Below, one piece after another: positions 7,418 to 13,315 of a stretch of DNA of 13,315 bases. The notes beneath the pieces were generated by a model. The model searched no databases, was not told where the DNA came from, and saw nothing but the letters and a program-made list of their open reading frames with translations. A program made the position numbers and the translations under genes. Within the stretch, counting starts at the first letter, position 1. Every line of letters starts with the position of its first letter. Source of the stretch: DATAQC01 sp039649175 (GTDB taxonomy: Bacteria; Actinomycetota; Acidimicrobiia; Acidimicrobiales; AC-14); NCBI GenBank assembly GCA_039649175.1, contig JBBWZS010000037.1:1-13315 (forward strand). Direction: 5' to 3'.

Positions 7418-7569
7418 AACCCTCGGCGCATCCCCGCCCTGAGCAGCAGCAGCCCGCCGAGAATCATCGCCAGAGCCAGAAGGGCGAAGCCGAGCAGCGG
7501 GAAGCCGGTACGGGCCAGGCCCAAGCCGATGACTCCCCCGCCGACGATCGGCGGTCCGTTTCCATACAT
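7414..7569 (-). CDS. 51-residue mini-protein made of a LARTG sorting signal
   Basis: Nearly the whole protein is a C-terminal sorting signal. A 17-residue Gly/Pro-rich head (MYGNGPPIVGGG) is followed by LARTG (18-22), a hydrophobic helix (23-43) and a basic end with Arg44, Arg48 and Arg49. Motif, helix and basic cluster form the tripartite plan shared by sortase substrates (class E sortases prefer LAxTG) and exosortase/archaeosortase substrates. There is no separate signal peptide. The ATG at 7569 is chosen because AGAAGGG lies 7 bases upstream and the promoter and leader lie beyond; the frame stays open to 7689, but that would include the promoter's -10 element. The stop overlaps the exosortase start by four bases, so the two are probably made together. 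It is either a dedicated substrate or a small membrane partner; its function is unknown. Confidence 0.72.
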   Translation of the reverse strand: MYGNGPPIVGGGVIGLGLARTGFPLLGFALLALAMILGGLLLLRAGMRRGL

Positions 7570-7576
7570 GCGGACA

Positions 7577-7583
7577 CCCTTCT
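7577..7583 (-). promoter_or_regulatory. Ribosome binding site of the LARTG mini-gene
   Basis: AGAAGGG on the minus strand stands seven bases before the ATG at 7569. It is the best Shine-Dalgarno match in this leader and decides the start in favour of the 51-residue product. Confidence 0.65.
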
Positions 7584-7596
7584 CACACAGCTGTTT

Positions 7597-7620
7597 CCCG
7601 CTCCACCGGGTGGGGACGGG
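7597..7620 (-). other. Leader hairpin upstream of the exosortase unit
   Basis: In the RNA sense the segment begins CCCGTCC and ends GGAGCGGG. It can form a stem with outer CCCG/CGGG, a one-base bulge, one C-A mismatch and an inner CCAC/GTGG, closed by a three-base loop. It lies 14 bases before the Shine-Dalgarno site in the inferred 80-nt leader. A second short palindrome, ACAGCTGT (7587-7594), sits between the hairpin and that site. It does not match a riboswitch family I know. It may tune translation or stability. Confidence 0.45.
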
Positions 7621-7656
7621 ATGTCTCTCGAGCACAGTACTGCCTGTAGTGCGTGG

Positions 7657-7685
7657 ATCATAACCAAGTCGGCCCCGCGTGTCAC
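7657..7685 (-). promoter_or_regulatory. Sigma-70-type promoter for the exosortase unit
   Basis: On the minus strand, -35 GTGACA (7685-7680) and -10 TATGAT (7662-7657) are separated by exactly 17 bases. Each hexamer matches five of six consensus positions (TTGACA, TATAAT). Such A/T-rich hexamers stand out in this GC-rich DNA. It lies 30 bases after the stop of the GGDEF/EAL gene and predicts a start near 7650 with a leader of about 80 nt before the mini-gene. The rest of the 7570-7714 gap holds a 9-base direct repeat (CCACCGGGT at 7603 and 7686). Confidence 0.68.
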
Positions 7686-7714
7686 CCACCGGGTCCCCGG
7701 GCGCAACGGGCGGC

Positions 7715-9976
7715 CTACGACGCCAGTGGCGAGGCCGCCCCCCGGCCGGGCCCCCTGCGGCGCAGGAGGCCGTCGATGGCGTCGGCGGCGACGGGCCGGG
7801 AGAAGAAGTAGCCCTGGCCCATGTCGCACTTCATCTCGGCCAGGCGCTCGGACTGTGCCGGGTACTCGATGCCCTCGGCGATCGTCCGTAGTCCCAGGGT
7901 CTGGGCCAGCTTCACGATGGCCTGGGCCACGGCCGAGTCCTCGACGCCCCGGGTCACGTCGTCGACGAAGGCCTTGTCGATCTTGAGGATGTCGATGGGC
8001 ATGTCCTTGAGACGGCTGAACGACGACCAGCCGGTGCCGAAGTCGTCGATGGCCACCTTCACCCCCAGCTCCCGGAGTTGGCGCAACTTCTCGACCTTGA
8101 GGTCGAAATCGCGCATGAACAGGCTCTCGGTGATCTCCAGGGTGACGTTCTGGGGCGGCGTTCCCGACCGGGCCAGGGAAGACTCCACCATGTCGACGAA
8201 CCCGATCTCGTCGACCTGGACGGGCGAGACGTTGACCGCGACCCCCAGCGGTGCGGCGCGGGGGAACCGCTGGCTCCACACCCGTTCCTGGCGGCAGGCC
8301 TCGCCGAGGATCCAGGCGCCCATGGGGACGACCAGCCCGCTCTCCTCGGCCACGCCGACGAACTCGCGGGGGTAGACGAGCGGGGAGCCGGGCCGGGCCC
8401 AGCGCACGAGCACCTCGACGCCGACGAGGTCGCCGCCGGCCAGGTCGACGATGGGCTGGTAGTGGAGGACGAGCTCGTGGCGGTCGATGGCCACCCGGAG
8501 ATCGGCCTCGAGGTCGAGGCGGCGGGCCACGGCCTCCTGCATCTCCCGGCGGAAGATCTGGCAGCGGTTCTTGCCGGCGGTCTTGGCCGCGTACATGGCC
8601 ACGTCGGCGTTGCGCATGAGCGCCTCGGCGTCCTGGCCGGGCTCGCTGATGGCGATCCCGACACTGGCGGTGATCACCACCTCGCGGTCGTGGGCCGTCA
8701 CCGGCCCCGACACGGCGTCGAGGATGCGCTGGGCGACCATCTCGGCGTCGGGCTCGGAGCTGCCCTCGAGGAGCACGCCGAACTCGTCGCCCCCCAACCG
8801 GGCCGCGGTGTCGCCCGGGCGGATCCTGGTCCGCAGGCGCTCGGCCAGCTCCACCAGCACCTCGTCCCCCGCGGCGTGGCCCAGGCTGTCGTTGATGGTC
8901 TTGAAACCGTCGAGGTCGACGATGAGCACGGCGTGGGGGCGGGCACCGGTGCGGCGGTTGCGGGCCAGGGCATGCTCCACGTGGTCGCCGAACAGGGTCC
9001 GGTTGGCCAGACGGGTGAGGGGGTCGTGGAGGGCCAGGTGGCGCAGCTCCTCGTCCTCGGTGCGACGCTCGAACAGGTTGCGGGCGTGGAGCACCACGCC
9101 GGCGACGCTGGGGTCGTCCCGCAGGTCGGCGACGGCCACCTCCGCCTCCAGCCACCGGCCCTGGACGTGGGAGAACCGGATCTCCGAACCGCCGCGGGGG
9201 CGGATGGCAGGCCCGGTGGGGTCGGCGAGGATCCCGACCAGCTTGGAGCGGTCCTCGGGATGGACCAGGCCGGCGATGGGCACCCCGGCCAGCCACTCCG
9301 ACGGTCGCCCGAGCATCTCGGTGGCCGCCGGGCTGGCGTAGCGGACGAGCCACCGCACATCGCCGGCGCCGTCGTCGACAGGGTTGATGACCAGCACCAG
9401 GTCGGGGTCGTGCTCGACCACGGCGGCGGCCAGCAGGGTGGGGCGGCTGCGGTCCAGCTCGGCCGCCATGGCGTTCATGGCCACCGCCAGGTCACCCAGC
9501 TCGCCGTCGGCCGACGGGTCGAGGCGGATGCCCAGGTCGCCGGCGTTCACCCGGCGAGCGGCTCGCTGGGCCGTGCGGATGGGCCGGACCAGGCGGCGGT
9601 CGAGTTGCACGGCGGCGGCGGCGGCCAGCACCAGGGCGCCGCACAGCCCGCCGGCGATGGCCAGCCGGGCCCGGTTGAACTCGTCGATGGCGCTGTCGAG
9701 GTCGGCGACGGCCCTCCGTTCGGACCCGTCGCCCGGGGCGCCGCGGGCGATGGCCTGGCGGGCCCGGTCGATGCGGTGCTCGGCCCCCCGGTAGAAGAGC
9801 AGAGCGACACAGGTGAGCACGACGAGGGCGAGCAACGGCGGGACCAGGACGGTGATCAGGCTGGTGCGCAGCGTTCGCCGCTGGCTCCCCCCGCTCTCGC
9901 CGGCAAGGCCGGCGCGGTCGTCGGCGTGGGCCCACAGGTGGGTGGCCATGGGGGCGCCGGGGCGATCATCAGCCAC
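7715..9976 (-). CDS. Membrane HAMP-PAS-GGDEF-EAL cyclic-di-GMP signalling protein
   Basis: This 753-residue sensor is expected to make and/or degrade cyclic di-GMP. Two helices (39-61 and 105-125) flank a short outer loop of about 43 residues, followed by HAMP (126-178) and a PAS-like domain (about 185-305). The GGDEF domain (312-475) keeps RLGGDEFG (393-400) and an RPGD inhibitory site (386-389) exactly five residues before GGDEF. The EAL domain (485-735) has EVLVRW instead of EALVRW (521-526) but keeps the catalytic Glu, NVSP (582-585), EITES (614-618), DDFGTG (644-649), KIDK (665-668), AEGIE (700-704) and GQGYFFSRP (720-728), so both activities look possible. The GTG start at 9976 is supported by AGGGGAG six bases upstream; ATG codon 10 has no such site. 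It sits between gatB and the exosortase unit on the same strand. Confidence 0.93.
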   Translation of the reverse strand: MADDRPGAPMATHLWAHADDRAGLAGESGGSQRRTLRTSLITVLVPPLLALVVLTCVALLFYRGAEHRIDRARQAIARGAPGDGSERRAVADLDSAIDEFNRARLAIAGGLCGALVLAAAAAVQLDRRLVRPIRTAQRAARRVNAGDLGIRLDPSADGELGDLAVAMNAMAAELDRSRPTLLAAAVVEHDPDLVLVINPVDDGAGDVRWLVRYASPAATEMLGRPSEWLAGVPIAGLVHPEDRSKLVGILADPTGPAIRPRGGSEIRFSHVQGRWLEAEVAVADLRDDPSVAGVVLHARNLFERRTEDEELRHLALHDPLTRLANRTLFGDHVEHALARNRRTGARPHAVLIVDLDGFKTINDSLGHAAGDEVLVELAERLRTRIRPGDTAARLGGDEFGVLLEGSSEPDAEMVAQRILDAVSGPVTAHDREVVITASVGIAISEPGQDAEALMRNADVAMYAAKTAGKNRCQIFRREMQEAVARRLDLEADLRVAIDRHELVLHYQPIVDLAGGDLVGVEVLVRWARPGSPLVYPREFVGVAEESGLVVPMGAWILGEACRQERVWSQRFPRAAPLGVAVNVSPVQVDEIGFVDMVESSLARSGTPPQNVTLEITESLFMRDFDLKVEKLRQLRELGVKVAIDDFGTGWSSFSRLKDMPIDILKIDKAFVDDVTRGVEDSAVAQAIVKLAQTLGLRTIAEGIEYPAQSERLAEMKCDMGQGYFFSRPVAADAIDGLLRRRGPGRGAASPLAS

Positions 9977-9981
9977 GGCTG

Positions 9982-9988
9982 CTCCCCT
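9982..9988 (-). promoter_or_regulatory. Ribosome binding site deciding the GTG start of the GGDEF/EAL gene
   Basis: AGGGGAG on the minus strand is a strong Shine-Dalgarno match five to six bases before the GTG at 9976. It favours that GTG over the ATG nine codons downstream. Confidence 0.7.
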
Positions 9989-10037
9989 GCGCTCTGCACC
10001 GCGGGCCGTCCTGCGCCCCTGGCTTCACCAGGCCAAC

Positions 10038-10049
10038 GATACGGGTATC
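10038..10049. promoter_or_regulatory. Inverted repeat GATAC-GG-GTATC, possible operator
   Basis: A perfect 5-bp inverted repeat with a 2-bp centre lies in the 113-bp gap between gatB and the GGDEF/EAL gene, among the few A/T-containing bases there. The gap also holds a CCTGG-N5-CCAGG hairpin (10018-10032) and two copies of CGCCCCTGG (10014 and 10050). No convincing -35/-10 pair could be placed, so an operator role is only a guess. Confidence 0.25.
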
Positions 10050-10063
10050 CGCCCCTGGGCGCA

Positions 10064-10090
10064 GCCGACAGGCCAAAACCGGCGGTCGGC
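10064..10090 (-). terminator. Hairpin directly at the gatB stop, probable terminator
   Basis: In the RNA sense, GCCGAC and GTCGGC form a six-pair outer stem around a GCC/GGC inner stem and a GGTTTT loop, beginning with the last base of the gatB TAG. No U-run follows (TGCGCCC), as is common for actinobacterial terminators. It would separate the gat operon from the GGDEF/EAL gene. Confidence 0.5.
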
Positions 10091-11586
10091 TAGGGCAGAC
10101 GGGCGCGCAGCGCGGCGGTGACGGCGCGACCGTCGGCCCGTCCGCCGGTGGCCGCCATCACCTTGCCCACGAAGAACCCGGTGAGCTTGGGGTCGCCCCC
10201 GGCCAGGCGCTCCCACTCGCGGGGGTGGGCGGCGATGGCCGATTCGACGGCCGATTCGAGGACGTCGTCGGCCAACGCCTCGAACCCGAGGGCGGCGGCG
10301 ATCTCCACCGGGTCGCCACCGTCGGCCATCAGCGCGGCCAGCACCTGCTTGGCCTGGGTAGCCGTCACCTTGCGCTCGGACTCCATGCGCAACAGGGCGG
10401 TGAAGGCGGCGGGGTCGAGGGCCAGGCCGGCGGTGATGTCGGCGGCCACCTCGTTGGCGGCGCGGGCCAGGGCCAGGCGGGGGTCGGCACCGGCATCGAT
10501 GGCCGCCTCCACCAGGCGGTCGAGTCCCTGGTCGACGACCAGGGCGACGTCGGCGGGGGCCACTCCGGCCTTTGCCGCCAGGGCGGCGCGCCGGTGGGAC
10601 GGAAGAGCGGGCAGGTCGGCGGCCACGGCCGAGACCCACTCGCGGTCGGGGACGAGTGGCACCAGGTCGGGCTCCGGGAAGTAGCGGTAGTCGAACGCCT
10701 CCTCCTTGGAGCGCATCGAAGACGTGGCCCCCTCGGCTTCGTTCCAGTGCCGGGTCTCCTGGACCACCTTGCCCCCGGCTTCGAGAAGGGCCACCTGCCG
10801 GGCCCGTTCGTGTTCCACGGCCCGGCGCAACGAGCGCACCGAGTTGAGGTTCTTGATCTCGGCCCGGGTGCCGAAGCCGGTGTCGCCCACCCGCCGCACC
10901 GACACGTTGGCGTCGATGCGCAGCGAGCCCTCCTCCATGCGGGCGTCGGACGCCCCCGTGGCCACGAGGATGGCCCGCAGCTCGTTCACGTAGGCCTGGG
11001 CCTGCTCGGACGACCGGATGTCGGGCTCGCTCACGATCTCGACGAGGGGCACGCCGGCCCGGTTGTAGTCGACCAGCGAGTGGTCGGCGCCGTGAATGCG
11101 CCCGCTGGTGCCGGGGCTCTGTGCCCCAACGGAGTGGCGGTGGGTGGTCTTGCCCGTGTCCTCCTCCATGTGGGCCCGGGTGACGCCGATGCGGGTGCCG
11201 TCGGGCAGGTCGAGCCAGCCGCCGGCGTTGAGGGGCTCGTCGTACTGGCTGACCTGGTAGTCCTTGGGCATGTCCGGATAGAAGTAGTTCTTACGGGCGA
11301 ACACCGACGGGCGGATCTCGCTCTGCAGGGCGGTGCCCACCCGCATGGCCAGCTCCACCGCCTGGCGGTTGAGCACGGGCAGCGACCCGGGCAGGCCCAG
11401 GCACACCGGGCACACGTTGGTGTTGGGCTCGTCGCCGAAGGCGTTGGGGCACCCGCAGAACAGCTTGGTGGAAGTGGCCAGCTCGCAGTGGACCTCGAGA
11501 CCCACCACCATCTCCCAACCGTCATCCCGCTCAGGGGGCCGCTCGGGCCCAGCATCTCCGGCGACGGTCGTGGCGGCGGCGGTCAT
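10090..11586 (-). CDS. gatB: Aspartyl/glutamyl-tRNA amidotransferase subunit B
   Basis: GatB is the tRNA-binding kinase/transamidase subunit that activates Glu-tRNA(Gln) or Asp-tRNA(Asn) with ATP and receives ammonia from GatA. The 498-residue length is normal. The family start GWEMVVGLEVHCEL is at residues 23-36, and KLFCGCPN with NVCPVCLG gives four cysteines (44, 46, 59, 62) suited to zinc binding. NYFYPDMPKDYQ and the GVTRAHMEEDTGK region follow, with a helical YqeY-like tail domain at the end (KVTATQAKQVLAAL, LTGFFVGKVMAATGGRA). The ATG at 11586 overlaps the gatA stop as ATGA; the frame extends 52 codons upstream inside gatA, but that part is not GatB-like. It is the last gene of gatCAB. 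Confidence 0.97.
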   Translation of the reverse strand: MTAAATTVAGDAGPERPPERDDGWEMVVGLEVHCELATSTKLFCGCPNAFGDEPNTNVCPVCLGLPGSLPVLNRQAVELAMRVGTALQSEIRPSVFARKNYFYPDMPKDYQVSQYDEPLNAGGWLDLPDGTRIGVTRAHMEEDTGKTTHRHSVGAQSPGTSGRIHGADHSLVDYNRAGVPLVEIVSEPDIRSSEQAQAYVNELRAILVATGASDARMEEGSLRIDANVSVRRVGDTGFGTRAEIKNLNSVRSLRRAVEHERARQVALLEAGGKVVQETRHWNEAEGATSSMRSKEEAFDYRYFPEPDLVPLVPDREWVSAVAADLPALPSHRRAALAAKAGVAPADVALVVDQGLDRLVEAAIDAGADPRLALARAANEVAADITAGLALDPAAFTALLRMESERKVTATQAKQVLAALMADGGDPVEIAAALGFEALADDVLESAVESAIAAHPREWERLAGGDPKLTGFFVGKVMAATGGRADGRAVTAALRARLP

Positions 11587-13013
11587 CGACGGTTCCGTTC
11601 CAGGGCGCCGGCGGCCCGGAACATGGCGTGCTCGCCCAGCGCCGGGGCCATGACCTGCACGCCGACGGGCAGCCCGTCGTCGCCCGTGCCGTAGGGCACC
11701 GACACCGCCGGGTGGCCGGCCAGGTTGGAGGGGATGGTGCACACGTCGGACAGGTACATGGTGAGGGGGTCGGCGGTCTTGGCGCCGAGGGGGAACGCGG
11801 TGGTGGGGGCGGTGGGCGACAGCAACAGGTCGTGGGAGGCGTAGGCGGCATCGAAGTCACGGATGATGAGCGTGCGCACCCGCTGGGCCTGGCCGTAATA
11901 GGCGTCGTAGTAGCCGGCCGACAGGGCGTAGGTGCCGAGCATGATGCGCCGCTTGACCTCGTTGCCGAAACCGGCCGTGCGCGTGAGGTGGTTCATCTCG
12001 CTGACGTCGGGACCGTCGACCCGCAGGCCGTAGCGCACCCCGTCGTAGCGGGCCAGGTTGGACGAGGCCTCGGCCGGCGCCAGCAGGTAATAGGCCGACA
12101 GCCCGTGGACGGCCGCCGGCACCGATGCCTCGTCCACCTTGGCCCCCGCCGCCTCCAGGGCCCCCACCGCCTCGTCGAGGCGCGCCGACACGTCGGCGTC
12201 GGCCCCGTCGGCCAGCTCGGTGACGACCCCGATGCGCAACCCGTCCACGCCCTCGTCGACCGCACCTCGGAGGTCGCCTGAGCGGGGTGACGGCCCCGGG
12301 ATGGAGGTGGAGTCGGCCGGGTCGTGGCCGGCGATCACCTCCAGGAGGAGGGCGGTGTCGGCCACGTTGGCGGCGAAGGGCCCGACCTGGTCGAGGGAGG
12401 AGGCGAAGGCGATCAGGCCGTAGCGCGACACCATGCCGTAGGTGGGCTTGGCCCCCACCACACCGCACAGGGCGGCGGGCTGGCGGATGGAGCCACCGGT
12501 GTCGGAGCCCAGGGCCAGGGGGGCGAAGCCCGCCGCCACCGCCGCCGCGCTGCCACCGCTGGAGCCGCCGGGCACCCGCATGGGGTCGTGGGGGTTGCGG
12601 GTGGGCCCGAACGCCGAGTTCTCGGTGGACGAGCCCATGGCGAACTCGTCGAGGTTGGTCTTGCCGACGATCACCGCCCCGGCGCCGAGCAGCCGGGCGA
12701 CCACGGTGGCGTCGTAGGGCGGGACCCAGTGCTCGAGGATGCGCGACGAGCACGTGGTGGGGATGCCGCGGGTGCACAGGTTGTCCTTGACGGCCACGGG
12801 CACGCCCGCCAGGGGGCCGGGGTCGCGACCCGCGGCCACCGACTCGTCGACCCGGGCGGCGGCCGCTCTGGCCTCGTCGCCCAGCACCAGGTTGAAGGCG
12901 TGCAGCTCCCCTTCCCGCTCGGCGATGCGGCTGAGGTGCTCGTCGACCACGTCGGCCGCGGTTCGGGCGCCGGACCGCACCGCCTCGGCGATCTCCTCCG
13001 CAGTGGCGGCCAT
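11583..13013 (-). CDS. gatA: Aspartyl/glutamyl-tRNA amidotransferase subunit A
   Basis: GatA is the amidase-signature subunit that hydrolyses glutamine and channels ammonia to GatB, completing Gln-tRNA(Gln) or Asn-tRNA(Asn) when the matching synthetase is missing. The 476 residues carry the Ser-cisSer-Lys triad: Lys76 in VAVKDN, Ser151 in PGGSSGGS and Ser175 in GSDTGGSIRQPA. GKTNLDEFAMGSSTENSAFGP, a GatA hallmark, is at about 117-137, and the C-terminal half has LGTYALSAGYYDAYY and TIPSNLAGHPAVSVP. Length and spacing fit GatA rather than other amidases, and the gene is flanked by gatC and gatB. The ATG at 13013 shares one base with the gatC stop (TGATG). Confidence 0.98.
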   Translation of the reverse strand: MAATAEEIAEAVRSGARTAADVVDEHLSRIAEREGELHAFNLVLGDEARAAAARVDESVAAGRDPGPLAGVPVAVKDNLCTRGIPTTCSSRILEHWVPPYDATVVARLLGAGAVIVGKTNLDEFAMGSSTENSAFGPTRNPHDPMRVPGGSSGGSAAAVAAGFAPLALGSDTGGSIRQPAALCGVVGAKPTYGMVSRYGLIAFASSLDQVGPFAANVADTALLLEVIAGHDPADSTSIPGPSPRSGDLRGAVDEGVDGLRIGVVTELADGADADVSARLDEAVGALEAAGAKVDEASVPAAVHGLSAYYLLAPAEASSNLARYDGVRYGLRVDGPDVSEMNHLTRTAGFGNEVKRRIMLGTYALSAGYYDAYYGQAQRVRTLIIRDFDAAYASHDLLLSPTAPTTAFPLGAKTADPLTMYLSDVCTIPSNLAGHPAVSVPYGTGDDGLPVGVQVMAPALGEHAMFRAAGALERNRR

Positions 13014-13315
13014 CAGGGCGCCTCGCCGAGTATCCGGGGAACGCGGAAGCGCCCGTCCTCCACCGCCGGGGCCTGGGCGAGCACCTCGGCGCGGTCGAGG
13101 CCGGCCACGACGGTGTCGTCGCGCAGGACGTTGACCAGGGGGAGCGGGTGGGCCGTGGGCGGAACGCCTTCGGTGTCGAGGGCGGCCACGTCGGCGGCGT
13201 GGTCGAGCACGGCGCCGAGCTGGGAGGTGAAGCGGTCGAGCTCGTCGTCGGTGAGGCGCAGCCGGGCCAGGGCGGCCACGTGGGCGACGTCCTGGCGGGA
13301 GATGCGGTCGGCCAC
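13013..13315 (-). CDS. gatC: Aspartyl/glutamyl-tRNA amidotransferase subunit C
   Basis: GatC is the small subunit that wraps around the GatA/GatB interface and stabilises the amidotransferase. The 100 visible residues match the usual length of about 95-100. They begin ADRISRQDVAHVAALARLRLTDDEL, the standard GatC helix, and end with the Pro-rich FRVPRIL segment. The likely start is a GTG at 13315, exactly the window edge, so its ribosome binding site and the operon promoter lie outside; an upstream start cannot be excluded. Confidence 0.95.
   Translation of the reverse strand: MADRISRQDVAHVAALARLRLTDDELDRFTSQLGAVLDHAADVAALDTEGVPPTAHPLPLVNVLRDDTVVAGLDRAEVLAQAPAVEDGRFRVPRILGEAP

Noticed and set aside
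7570..7650. Cyclic-di-GMP riboswitch in the exosortase leader
   Set aside because: Tempting because of the neighbouring GGDEF/EAL gene and a GCAC...GTGC start, but I could not find the conserved GEMM core or its receptor-loop arrangement, and 80 nt is short for it.
7414..7689. Longer 91-codon version of the mini-gene starting at 7689
   Set aside because: It would include the -10 element and inferred transcript start; the extra 40 residues are polar and unremarkable, while a Shine-Dalgarno site stands right before the ATG at 7569.
8078..10093. Long + strand open frame (671 codons) antisense to the GGDEF/EAL gene
   Set aside because: Composition is dominated by Gly, Val, His, Asp and Gln mirroring the codons of the real gene; no motif and no start signal.
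10090..11742. gatB starting 52 codons further upstream
   Set aside because: The extension lies inside gatA and is Arg/Gly/Pro-rich, unlike GatB; the ATGA overlap at 11583-11586 explains the start.

Overview
The window is very GC-rich chromosomal DNA with densely packed genes, GTG as well as ATG starts, and many start/stop overlaps (GTGA, ATGA, TGATG). With a gatCAB operon, an actinobacterial-style exosortase-like protein and a LARTG-type sorting motif, it looks like a high-GC actinomycete. An uncultured or acidimicrobial-type lineage is my inference; no marker gene here fixes the taxonomy.

Layout. Positions 1-2676 (+ strand) hold three overlapping genes: the C-terminal part of a multi-pass membrane protein of glycan-assembly type, a SAM-dependent methyltransferase, and a soluble family-2 glycosyltransferase resembling polyprenyl-phosphate sugar synthases. 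They converge with a minus-strand block across an 18-bp gap. That block, in transcription order from the right edge, is gatC-gatA-gatB (glutamyl/aspartyl-tRNA amidotransferase), a hairpin, a membrane HAMP-PAS-GGDEF-EAL protein of cyclic-di-GMP turnover, and then a second transcription unit of four genes (7569 down to 2695). These four are a 51-residue protein that is little more than a sorting signal, an exosortase/archaeosortase-family protein with its Cys/Arg/His residues, a large membrane-anchored processive-type glycosyltransferase with a Pro/Ala-rich tail, and an acyltransferase-3/SGNH protein with an extra C-terminal beta-type domain.

The gat genes are housekeeping. The most interesting part is the four-gene unit. 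It has its own well-matched promoter (GTGACA-N17-TATGAT) and a roughly 80-nt leader with a hairpin. Its first two genes are joined by a 4-bp stop/start overlap and the next pair by 8 bp. My reading is that the exosortase-like transpeptidase may act on the tiny co-encoded protein, or that both form a membrane unit, with the glycosyltransferase and acyltransferase making and decorating a surface glycan. The neighbouring cyclic-di-GMP enzyme is a plausible but unproven regulator. The left-hand + strand genes also look like surface glycan or glycolipid synthesis, so everything outside gatCAB has a cell-envelope theme.

There are no gene-free stretches over 300 bases. The intergenic gaps are 2677-2694, 5089-5154, 7570-7714 and 9977-10089, each described below. 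I saw no tRNA, rRNA, CRISPR array, transposase or integration site.
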